From Actinostola sp. cb2023 (taxonomy: Eukaryota; Cnidaria; Anthozoa; Actiniaria; Actinostolidae), in assembly GCA_033675265.1 (NCBI GenBank), contig JAUJYZ010000850.1:241501-305500 (forward strand): a stretch of 64,000 nt of DNA, given 5' to 3'. Shown here piece by piece: positions 1 through 27,002 of the stretch. Every line of letters begins with the position of its first letter. Positions within the stretch are counted from its first letter, which is position 1. The notes under the pieces are model-generated. The model was not told where the DNA came from. It worked only from the letters and a program-made list of their open reading frames with translations, and did no database searches. The position numbers were made by a program, and so were the translations under genes.

Positions 1-3000
1 CAAAGGCAGCACCTTCTCAATTATTTACAACCATTATCATTACATGGTCATCCAAGCCATGTGAAGGTCTAACCATTTGTAGATGTAATTACAAAGGCAG
101 CACCTTCTCAATTATTTACAACCATTATCATTACGTGGTCATCCAAGCCATGTGAAGGTGTAACCATTTGTAGATGTAATTACAAAGGCAGCACCTTCTC
201 AATTATTTACAACCATTATCATTACATGGTCATCCAAGCCATGTGAAGGTCTAACCATTTGTAGATGTAATTACAAAGGCAGCACCTTCTCAATTATTTA
301 CAACCATTATCATTACGTGGTCATCCGAGCCATGTGAAGGTGTAACCATTTGTAGATGTAATTACAAAGGCAGCACCTTCTCAATTATTTACAACCATTA
401 TCATTACGTGGTCATCCAAGCCATGTGAAGGTGTAACCATTTGTAGATGTAATTACAAAGGCAGCACCTTCTCAATTATTTACAACCATTATCATTACAT
501 GGTCATCCAAGCCATGTGAAGGTCTAACCATTTGTAGATGTAATTACAAAGGCAGCACCTTCTCAATTATTTACAACCATTATCATTACGTGGTCATCCA
601 AGCCATGTGAAGGTGTAACCATTTGTAGATGTAATTACAAAGGCAGCACCTTCTCAATTATTTACAACCATTATCATTACATGGTCATCCAAGCCATGTG
701 AAGGTGTAACCATTTGTAGATGTAATTACAAAGGCAGCACCTTCTCAATTATTTACAACCATTATCATTACATGGTCATCCAAGCCATGTGAAGGTGTAA
801 CCATTTGTAGATGTAATTACAAAGGCAGCACCTTCTCAATTATTTACAACCATTATCATTACATGGTCATCCAAGCCATGTGAAGGTGTAACCATTTGTA
901 GATGTAATTACAAAGGCAGCACCTTCTCAATTATTTACAACCATTATCATTACGTGGTCATCCAAGCCATGTGAAGGTGTAACCATTTGTAGATGTAATT
1001 ACAAAGGCAGCACCTTCTCAATTATTTACAACCATTATCATTACGTGGTCATCCATCATGTGAAGCCATGTGTAATTACAAAGGTCTAACCATTTGTAGA
1101 TGTAAGGTTAACATTTGTAATGTAATTACAAAGGCAGCACCTTCTCAATTATTTACAACCATTATCATTACGTGGTCATCCAAGCCATGTGAAGGTCTAA
1201 CCATTTGTAGATGTAATTACAAAGGCAGCACCTTCTCAATTATTTACAACCATTATCATTACGTGGTCATCCAAGCCATGTGAAGGTCTAACCATTTGTA
1301 GATGTAATTACAAAGGCAGCACCTTCTCAATTATTTACAACCATTATCATTACATGGTCATCCAAGCCATGTGAAGGTGTAACCATTTGTAGATGTAATT
1401 ACAAAGGCAGCACCTTCTCAATTATTTACAACCATTATCATTACGTGGTCATCCAAGCCATGTGAAGGTCTAACCATTTGTAGATGTAATTACAAAGGCA
1501 GCACCTTCTCAATTATTTACAACCATTATCATTACATGGTCATCCAAGCCATGTGAAGGTGTAACCATTTGTAGATGTAATTACAAAGGCAGCACCTTCT
1601 CAATTATTTACAACCATTATCATTACATGGTCATCCAAGCCATGTGAAGGTGTAACCATTTGTAGATGTAATTACAAAGGCAGCACCTTCTCAATTATTT
1701 ACAACCATTATCATTACGTGGTCATCCAAGCCATGTGAAGGTGTAACCATTTGTAGATGTAATTACAAAGGCAGCACCTTCTCAATTATTTACAACCATT
1801 ATCATTACGTGTTCATCCAAGCCATGTGAAGGTGTAACCATTTGTAGATGTAATTACAAAGGCAGCACCTTCTCAATTATTTACAACCATTATCATTACA
1901 TGGTCATCCAAGCCATGTGAAGGTGTGTAACCATTTGTAGATGTAATTACAAAGGCAGCACCTTCTCAATTATTTTAAGACCATTATCATTACATGGTCA
2001 TCCAAGCCATGTGAATGTGATGGTGTAACCATTTGTAGATTTGTAGATTAATTACAAAGGCAGCACCTTCTCAATTATTTACAACCATTATCATTACATG
2101 GTCATCCAAGCCATGTGAAGGTGTAACCATTTGTAGATGTAATTACAAAGGCAGCACCTTCTCAATTATTTACAACCATTATCATTACGTGGTCATCCAA
2201 GCCATGTGAAGGTCTAACCATTTGTAGATGTAATTACAAAGGCAGCACCTTCTCAATTATTTACAACCATTATCATTACGTGGTCATCCAAGCCATGTGA
2301 AGGTCTAACCATTTGTAGATGTAATTACAAAGGCAGCACCTTCTCAATTATTTACAACCATTATCATTACGTGGTCATCCAAGCCATGTGAAGGTCTAAC
2401 CATTTGTAGATGTAATTACAAAGGCAGCACCTTCTCAATTATTTACAACCATTATCATTACGTGGTCATCCAAGCCATGTGAAGGTGTAACCATTTGTAG
2501 ATGTAATTACAAAGGCAGCACCTTCTCAATTATTTACAACCATTATCATTACATGGTCATCCAAGCCATGCGAAGGTCTAACCATTTGTAGATGTAATTA
2601 CAAAGGCAGCACCTTCTCAATTATTTACAACCATTATCATTACGTGGTCATCCAAGCCACGCGAAGGTCTAACCATTTGTAGATGTAATTACAAAGGCAG
2701 CACCTCCTCAATTATTTACAACCATTATCATTACATGGTCATCCAAGCCATGTGAAGGTCTAACCATTTGTAGATGTAATTACAAAGGCAGCACCTTCTC
2801 AATTATTTACAACCATTATCATTACATGGTCATCCAAGCCATGTGAAGGTCTAACCATTTGTAGATGTAATTACAAAGGCAGCACCTTCTCAATTATTTA
2901 CAACCACCATTATCATTACATGGTCATCCAAGCCATGTGAAGGTGTAACCATTTGTAGATGTAATTACAAAGGCAGCACCTTCTCAATTATTTACAACCA

Positions 3001-4633
3001 TTATCATTACGTGGTCATCCAAGCCATGTGAAGGTGTAACCATTTGTAGATGTAATTACAAAGGCAGCACCTTCTCAATTATTTACAACCATTATCATTA
3101 CATGGTCATCCAAGCCATGTGAAGGTGTAACCATTTGTAGATGTAATTACAAAGGCAGCACCTTCTCAATTATTTACAACCATTATCATTACATGGTCAT
3201 CCAAGCCATGTGAAGGTCTAACCATTTGTAGATGTAATTACAAAGGCAGCACCTTCTCAATTATTTACAACCATTATCATTACATGGTCATCCAAGCCAT
3301 GTGAAGGTGTAACCATTTGTAGATGTAATTACAAAGGCAGCACCTTCTCAATTATTTACAACCATTATCATTACGTGGTCATCCAAGCCATGTGAAGGTG
3401 TAACCATTTGTAGATGTAATTACAAAGGCAGCACCTTCTCAATTATTTACAACCATTATCATTACATGGTCATCCAAGCCATGTGAAGGTGTAACCATTT
3501 GTAGATGTAATTACAAAGGCAGCACCTTCTCAATTATTTACAACCATTATCATTACATGGTCATCCAAGCCATGTGAAGGTCTAACCATTTGTAGATGTA
3601 ATTACAAAGGCAGCACCTTCTCAATTATTTACAACCATTATCATTACGTGGTCATCCAAGCCATGTGAAGGTGTAACCATTTGTAGATGTAATTACAAAG
3701 GCAGCACCTTCTCAATTATTTACAACCATTATCATTACATGGTCATCCAAGCCATGTGAAGGTGTAACCATTTGTAGATGTAATTACAAAGGCAGCACCT
3801 TCTCAATTATTTACAACCATTATCATTACGTGGTCATCCAAGCCATGTGAAGGTCTAACCATTTGTAGATGTAATTACAAAGGCAGCACCTTCTCAATTA
3901 TTTACAACCATTATCATTACATGGTCATCCAAGCCATGTGAAGGTGTAACCATTTGTAGATGTAATTACAAAGGCAGCACCTTCTCAATTATTTACAACC
4001 ATTATCATTACATGGTCATCCAAGCCATGTGAAGGTGTAACCATTTGTAGATGTAATTACAAAGGCAGCACCTTCTCAATTATTTACAACCATTATCATT
4101 ACGTGGTCATCCAAGCCATGTGAAGGTCTAACCATTTGTAGATGTAATTACAAAGGCAGCACCTTCTCAATTATTTACAACCATTATCATTACGTGGTCA
4201 TCCAAGCCATGTGAAGGTCTAACCATTTGTAGATGTAATTACAAAGGCAGCACCTTCTCAATTATTTACAACCATTATCATTACATGGTCATCCAAGCCA
4301 TGTGAAGGTGTAACCATTTGTAGATGTAATTACAAAGGCAGCACCTTCTCAATTATTTACAACCATTATCATTACATGGTCATCCAAGCCATGTGAAGGT
4401 GTAACCATTTGTAGATGTAATTACAAAGGCAGCACCTTCTCAATTATTTACAACCATTATCATTACATGGTCATCCAAGCCATGTGAAGGTGTAACCATT
4501 TGTAGATGTAATTACAAAGGCAGCACCTTCTCAATTATTTACAACCATTATCATTACATGGTCATCCAAGCCATGTGAAGGTGTAACCATTTGTAGATGT
4601 AATTACAAAGGCAGCACCTTCTCAATTATTTTA
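1..4633. repeat. 91-bp satellite array, about 51 copies
   Basis: Successive CAAAGGCAGC starts at 2-3, 92 and 183 give a 91-bp period. The array is head-to-tail and runs off the left edge. Most copies are near-identical, with two recurrent variable sites: TTACATGG/TTACGTGG and GGTCTAACC/GGTGTAACC. A few copies are irregular, near 1050-1120, 1920-2050 and 2905. It ends at TCAATTATTTTAAGACC, just before the last HECT exon in the window, so it lies in a WWP1-like intron. No convincing coding sequence is present. Confidence 0.97.
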
Positions 4634-4673
4634 AGACCCTGAATAATGGTTTAATAATCCTGCGTCTTTCTCA

Positions 4674-20262
<15,589 letters not shown>

Positions 20263-20540
20263 GACAAAGTCGGTGTCACTATCCTGTTCCACAGTTTCCT
20301 GTGGAAAGGATTCTGTTGAGTGATGTTGGTTTTTAAGGTTAGGTTGGTTAGTACATGTTAGTAACATTAGTATATAGGTTACAATAATTAGCAACTTAGA
20401 TTGATTTCAATCAGCTGGTAAGTAACCAAGTAAGTAAAGTCTTCAATCAATGAGGGTAGAGTACAAACATATTGTTATATATGTAATTATAGAGGGCCAC
20501 AGGGTTATTGGCGTAAACTGTCACATGTCACCCTCTTTAA

Positions 20541-20996
20541 AGTGCCTATAACCCCTGTGAGATTCTTTCAAAAATCTATTCAATATAAGCTGAATAGTTG
20601 GTGGGTTCAGTATTTTGTGATTTGAACCTTGCGTTTATGAGTTATAGAGGTTTGAAATGTCAATATGCAAATTTGATGACGTCAACCCAGGAATTTGCCA
20701 TAACTTATGTAGACTTTTTCAAGAAGAGCTTATATTTTGAAATGGGGAAAAAGTTATAAAATCATTTATAAAGACTGTGAAAATATTCTGTAAGTTTTCA
20801 AATGTCAATAATCAGCACAAGGGCGTTTTTGTATAATAAATGAAGTCTTAGTAGACGTCATCAAATTTGCATATTGAGATTTCAAACCTCTATAACTCAT
20901 AAACGCAAGGTTCAAATCACAAAATACTGAACCCACCAACTATTCAGCTTATATTGAATAGAATTTTAAAACAATCTCACAGGGGTTATAGGCACT
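20541..20996. mobile_element. TTAA-flanked MITE (family B), full copy
   Basis: TIR AGTGCCTATAACCCCTGTGA at the left and its mirror at the right, flanked by TTAA on both sides (20537-20540 and 20997-21000). Arms are over 150 bp and include AACCTTGCGTTTATGAGTTA, TAGAGGTTTGAAAT and ATGCAAATTTGATGACGTCA. A TTAA target site is the hallmark of piggyBac-type transposition. Relatives are at 46116-46575 (full), 15957 (left arm) and 56090 (one arm). Confidence 0.88.
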
Positions 20997-23900
20997 TTAA
21001 ATAAAGTCATTACTTACTTACTTACTTACAAACACTTAAACCCTGCAGCATACAATGTAAATAGTACAATTTGGTATAAAGTAATGATATTTCTTTTGTT
21101 TTCTATTGTTTAATTAGTACTATTTAGTACTATTTAGTGCAAAACACTGCACAGTTTTAGTGTTTGTACTCTAGTACATAATAGCAGTGGCACAAAACTT
21201 AAATATTACAATATAAAAATCTACAATAATATTGGAATCTGGTAAAAGATTAGGAGGTTTTGGAGAAACTTGTGAAAGTAAAATCGGCAATAAAAAACAA
21301 TATTAGAAGTTATAATATATGTAGTTGAAACATTGTTCCTTTAATTGTGCCTTTTTGTTTCAAAATGAACAACTAGCAAACACTTCCCCTTCGAAATTAA
21401 ACATTATATAAATCAGAACATTACAATAATGATTGGCAAATCTAAACCACGATCACAAATGTTCGTCTGGAATATTACTGAATATATTCAGCTTTTAGGG
21501 GAATATTAATCCAAAAGGGAAAATAAGCACTTTTTTGCCAAACTCCCCTAAAAAATTTCTGATTTTCGTGGAAAAACTAAAAACATTACATTGTCTAGTA
21601 ATGAGGTATACAGTTTTTAAAAATCATTTTGATGAATTATATATGTGCAAATTAATGCATATTTTAGATTTCATGCCTCAATATTGAAACTGCTTTGTAT
21701 ACAGAAAACTTCCTTGAATATACATCAAAGGGCACTCGGTGCACAGCGGTTACAAGCAAAATTGTATCAATCGTGATGACAAGAGAATGTTGAAATAAAA
21801 TCATCTGTGGAACTAGTTAAATCTGACTGAACATTTGGGTTGAGATTCTGTATGAAACAGCATTACATCAAATCTCCAAGAAACAATAGAAACACTACTG
21901 CACATGTCAAAAGTTAACTGTGGGAATGTTAGTTTTCCAAGGACTATGCAAATGCTAGAAAAACACCCAGTAACTGTCGACATTCTTTGCTAATAGGATG
22001 AACCAGTGGTTAATTTCATCATTCAGACTTTCCCTCCCATGTACATGCTTGTTAAATAATTCAATGTGGCATAGTTATAGTTATCATAAAATATGGCATA
22101 ATTAACTATGGGGCAGGAGAACAAGACTGACTATGGATAAGGTTAGCAAACTCTCGAGGAAACACGACTAAACATGCCCAAGTTCGTGAAATTGCTCCAT
22201 CAGTGTTATGTCCAACAGGTGTTGCAAAACCAAGCACAGCCTCTCCAGTAAAATGAATCGAATGTACTTGTCCAACATGACAACAAACACATTGTGGGAC
22301 TTGTTAAAGATATTCCATGTGTTTAGTTATGTGTTCCAATCAAAAATGATCATGTTCGTTTGAATTAAGATTGACAAGAGAAAAAAGATGCTTGTGTAAG
22401 CTGCGTAGAGTGTTTTATAGGGGCATATTTATGTGTTAAGTCGACTTTGTCTCGGCGTTCAGGTCGAAAACTCGAGTAGTCTCGCTGGAACCTTTGATCA
22501 TTGGCAATTCGTGTGCATTTCAAGAAATTAACATGTTGACAAATTATTTCTCACGATCACACAAAAAAAAGCATTCGAGCATCCATAGAAAGCCGCTCAA
22601 ACACGTTTTCATGCCTACAACTACACCATAAACATTCTATTGTTGTAAAGAAAGGAAAATGCAGAAATGTCGAACGGCACAGCAAAAGATTATCAACGAA
22701 CAAACGGCATGAATGGCGCTCGACAGGAATCGAATCGCCTCACTGCCCAAACCAATCGCTCTTTCCTTGAGAAATTATGTAAGTTCTAAACTAAGCTATG
22801 TATTCTAACATGTATCACCAATAAATTCTAATGAGCTTTTGAAAGAAAATACAACATCATTCCAATACAGAATTATCAAAACAGCACGAGATAGAGGACG
22901 ATTCATGGTATGGGAGGGACATTGGAGATTCGATTTCGTAAAAGTTCTTCCAAAAATGAGAATTATAATAAGTAAAAGCCAGAACCATAGTAAAACTACT
23001 AGTGATAGGGTTATACTTGCCTGTATTGGATGGCTGATCTATTTTGATAAAAAAAACGCTCAGATGGTTTAAATTTGAAGTATCCAATGGAACAAAGTGG
23101 TGTTTGTGTATTTACGACCAAGCAGGAATCGGTCCCCTGTATCTTAGCTACATCATCAGTAAACGCATATTCAGTCCCTACAGTGAAAGAAACTCACAGA
23201 TTAAAATCACCCAAGTACACTGTTGAAGACAATTCAATCCCTTAGAAGTCGTGACAAAAAAGGACAAACACAATCCAGTCACTGCGAAGCTAAGTAGCTT
23301 CGTTTTTGTCATCAATCGAACTTGCAGCGATTGGAAGCGAAGTTTCACGAATATTTCGCTTCGCAGACGCTCAGCGAGGAAGACTTCAGCTTTTGTACAC
23401 CTTAAAGGCTTGAATGCCCTCTTCGTTGATGAAATTGAGCAACCAAGACGTTGAGAAATAGTAGTTCGCTTCCTCAGCTAAACTTACGGAAACATGGACG
23501 AAGGTCACTTCTTGCTGTCTTGAGACCAACTTTTCGATGTCTTCTTCTCCCTCCAGCACAGCAAATCAGTCTTCTTTAGAAAGAACTTTTATCCCAAAGT
23601 TGATTTTAAATACCGAGGCCTTCCTGTAGCCAGATGTTGGGTGCAAAATACGGCGTTTCTCTTGCGAAACCCCAAACAGTTCAACAACGATCCGACTTCA
23701 ATATTTCTTGTGACCGTCTCGACTGCGCAAAGCACGTGACCAAAAATAGAATGACGTCAGTTGTCTTGCCAAAAAAACTGCCTCAGCCCTCCTCGACAGT
23801 AATGAACGCTAAATGCTTACTTCCTTGTTGAAAGAAAATTGAATGTAAAATATTTGCATAGCGTGATCGGCCATGGGCTTCTATCTTTGGTTGACTTCCT

Positions 23901-24085
23901 GTCTCAGAGAAACACGATTCACTTTTAACCATATTATTTTCAGTCCATTTTACCATATGAAGCCTGACGAACTTTCCAGACTCGACAAGAAAAGCGCAAA
24001 ACGGTCAAAATTTTCCAAGTAGCAGTAACATCGCTCTCATAAATGTTTAAGGTACAAAAACGGCCGGTTTGGAAAGAGGTCCGTT

Positions 24086-24216
24086 CGGAAAAACGCGGTC
24101 ATTCGGAAAACGGTCGTCATTCGGAAAACGGGTCATTCGGAAAACGGGTCATTCGGAAAACGGTCATTCGGAAAACGGTCGCCATTCGGAAAACGACCAT
24201 TCGGAAAACGGTCACA
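24086..24216. repeat. 15-bp minisatellite, unit GTCATTCGGAAAACG
   Basis: About nine degenerate units, some shortened. Open frames on both strands (ENGHSEN, FRMTVFRM) come from the repeat and are not genes. Confidence 0.9.
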
Positions 24217-24836
24217 ACATTTTTTCTTGGATCGGTGGAGTGGTCGATGAGATCAGGTGACCATTGAGAAAATACAAACGATAAAGTGTAATGCATAAGT
24301 GTCAATTATGGGTCATACGAATATGAAACTTCAATACCAGGCCTGCTGTGTAACCTACCGGGCCGACGAGACCAGTCTTAAAACTGGAAAAACAAAGTTG
24401 TTTTTGTTGTTGGGACACAAGTTTCATAGTAGTGAAACCTCTCACCTCAACGTACCTCTTTGGAGTAGTTTTCGTTAACAAATAAAACAAATAAAACGAA
24501 CCACGATCTGGCAATCATTTGGACGGCGCGAGCCTTGCCATGACTGATCTTGTCGGCACTCTGCATTGTCTGACTGGATGGCCGTCCAGACGGGTTTCTT
24601 GCCAATGCACGACGAACAGTATTGGACGATGTTCAAAAGTCAGTCGTCGATGCGGGTACTCGTTTCTTTTGTATTACCTACCGGTGTGATCGCATCAAGA
24701 GTGTTGTGCTGGTATCACTTGAAAGGGATTAAAGGGGATTACGGCAGATGGTGCAACGTCCCAGTAATGCTGCGCGCATGTTGCGCGACAACGGTGCGGG
24801 CGAAAAACAAGACCAGGACTGGACTATGTTGCACCA

Positions 24837-25315
24837 TAGACCGATTGCAATAATGGCGTCCAATTTCAATTGCCATTGTTCTGGACTGACTATCCTCTCA
24901 TACAGGTGAAAATGCTTTTGTGCTTCCACATGAACACGAGGCTAGTCAGTCCAGAACAATGGCAATGGACCTTTCCGTAGTTTCCCAGAATGCTTCATGA
25001 TTCTGCGCGTGCAAGCGAGGTCAGGGGTAAAAAATATTTAGAATTGATCGTGTATTGAGGAAAATATGACTACTGTATCTAATCAAGAACAGAAGAAAAA
25101 TATTTTATTTGCTTGAGAATTTGCATCTATCTTTGTAATTCTTCTTACGCACTTTTAATTTAAAAGTCTAAGTTTTTTACTGAATTTCTTCACTCTCTTA
25201 ATATTTTCGATCTATTTTTATCCCTGACCTCGCTTGCACGCGCAGAATCATGAAGCATTCTGGGAAACTACGGAAAGGTCCATTGAAATTGGACGCCATA
25301 TTTGCATTCGGTCTA
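24837..25315. mobile_element. Nested palindromes: two inverted-repeat elements inside a third
   Basis: The outer arms are GACCGATTGCAATAATGGCG (24837) and, mirrored, CGCCATATTTGCATTCGGTC (25315). Within lie a hairpin element at 24874-24966 (CCATTGTTCTGGACTGACTA and mirror) and a larger one at 24963-25285 (CAATGGACCTTTCCGTAGTT and mirror, arms about 75 bp with GCGCGTGCAAGCGAGGTCAG). The two inner elements share the CAATGG junction. Confidence 0.8.
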
Positions 25316-25531
25316 GAGTGCAAACCATAAAATAGTACTAAATAGTGTTATCTCTATTGTTTTCTATTGTTTCATCAGTGCTATTTAGTACTAATTAGTT
25401 AGTACTGTTTCACGGACATATAGTTTGTACTCTATACGGTTCGTACATTAGCCGAACTGCACTGCGTGATTGAGATGAGATGGGCCTGGGTGCGAGAATG
25501 GAGTGGGCATTCGCTGCTGCGCGTAATGTCA

Positions 25532-25537
25532 TTTATT
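25532..25537 (-). terminator. Poly(A) signal AATAAA, EDC4
   Basis: TTTATT on the plus strand reads AATAAA in the gene sense. It lies 344 nt after the EDC4 stop (25883-25881) and only 56 nt after the stop of the in-frame downstream ORF (25595-25593). Confidence 0.7.
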
Positions 25538-25592
25538 AATCAAGACAACAGTTAACAATAGCGTTACTTTTTTATTACGATATCAATCTTTC

Positions 25593-25880
25593 TCAGTCGA
25601 CTAAGCTTTGCTGTACTTTGCTGAGAACAGCGGAATACATGTCTCTCACTTTGTAAAGTATTGGTACAATGTCATCGTAATATGCAGCAACAACTGACGG
25701 GGGGAAGGAAGGGGTCTTCCAACGAGGAAATATTTTCACTGCATCTTCACGTAATGCGGATAAACGTCTAGTTATGTAGAGTGTATTTTCTTTCAACAAC
25801 CAACTGAATCGTTGAGAACAAAACGTATCAACTATAAAAAGTGCACCTGGGGACTCTTTCCAGGAGGGGCGTTCCTGTGA
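25593..25880 (-). CDS. In-frame 95-codon ORF directly after the EDC4 stop
   Basis: Immediately after the EDC4 TAA (25883-25881) the same frame stays open for 95 codons, to a TGA at 25595-25593. The translation is protein-like, not low-complexity, with segments LREDAVKIFPRWKTPSFPPS and YYDDIVPILYKVRDMYSAVL. Two explanations would make it coding: stop readthrough, or removal of an 81-nt intron from 25884 (AG|GTAATC) to 25804 (ATTCAG|), which deletes the stop and keeps frame (LLS-WLLKEN). I recognise no family. Vertebrate EDC4 ends about where the TAA is, so it may simply be 3'UTR. Confidence 0.4.
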   Translation of the reverse strand, partial: SQERPSWKESPGALFIVDTFCSQRFSWLLKENTLYITRRLSALREDAVKIFPRWKTPSFPPSVVAAYYDDIVPILYKVRDMYSAVLSKVQQSLVD

Positions 25881-26604
25881 TTACCTAAGAAGGGACTGGG
25901 CCGCCATATTAAGCATTTTAAGGTTCCTTTGGAGTGCTCCCTGAGGAGATTCTTGTATCGCGTAAGACAACTGCTGACCAAGACCTTGAAGGACTACGGG
26001 CATGTGTTCTCTGGTCACCTCGTTGGAAGGTTCAAGCGCCATCACGGCGTCTGTCAGGTACCTAACATTAAAACAAGACATTTGAGTTGTTGAAAATTTG
26101 CATCATTCACCCCTCCCTCTGTGGGGAAATTCAGTCTGGGTTGTTCAAATGGAACATAAACACAGACGTAACCAACGAAATACAGGGGCTACTCTGGGTC
26201 ACGTGGAAGGTTGACACCTTCCATGGACACCCCGCTGACCAGCCCGTTGGGTTTTCGAAAATGAAAAAAAAAAGACAACAACAACAAAAAAAAAGAATAA
26301 TATAATAATATATTCTTTGTTGCAGGCTCAGAGGTAGTTACGCTAGCCAGCAAGGCATACTAACCTGTGTTTCAGTTCTGTGTTGGTGAGTAAATCAACA
26401 GACAATTGTTGAATGAGTGAGAGTAGGACGGGCTGAGGTAATGGAGACACACTGTCAGTGAAGAGGTCGTTGTTATCCACCGATTCACAAACGAACACAA
26501 CCAGACTGAGATCTGCTGCAGTTAAAGCCTGAAACATAATAACAAACATGGAATATTAACTGATGGTATCGATATGCATACCCAGTATGTTGATGGTGTT
26601 GTTG

Positions 26605-26635
<31 letters not shown>

Positions 26636-26703
26636 TGAAAGCAATGACGTCGATGATCAAACTCAGTATGTTGATGGTCTTATTCTTGTTGATGATGGTG
26701 ATG

Positions 26704-26735
<32 letters not shown>

Positions 26736-26968
26736 GATGGTGAAGGCAATGACGTCGATGATCAAACTCAGTATGTCGATGGTCTTATTCTTGTTGATGA
26801 TGGTGATGATGATGATGATGGTGAAGGCAATGACGTCGATGATCAAACTCAGTATGTCGATGGTCTTATTCTTGTTGATGATGGTGATGATGGTGATGAT
26901 GATGATGGTGAAGGCAATGACGTCGATGATCAAACTCAGTATGTCGATGGTCTTATTCTTGTTGATGG

Positions 26969-27002
<34 letters not shown>

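Larger units (their letters stand above)
20299..25500. other. Intergenic region between WWP1-like and EDC4 genes
   Basis: No exon chain or recognisable protein was found on either strand. Contents: a 456-bp TTAA element (20541-20996), AT-rich unique sequence (21000-22800), unique sequence with weak frames (22800-24060), a 15-bp repeat patch (24086-24216) and nested palindromes (24837-25315). The longest frames (e.g. 22839-23072) resemble no family I know. The WWP1-like promoter probably lies here but no core motif is evident. Confidence 0.6.

Noticed and set aside
1..4633. CRISPR-like array (91-bp), also the 22-bp and 24-bp arrays
   Set aside because: Units are directly contiguous, without unique spacers, and there are no cas genes. 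The host is an animal.
22839..24267. Possible small genes in the intergenic region (77-aa, 67-aa and repeat frames)
   Set aside because: No recognisable domain, no splice-supported exon chain, overlapping frames on both strands; the 24043-24267 frames come from a 15-bp repeat.
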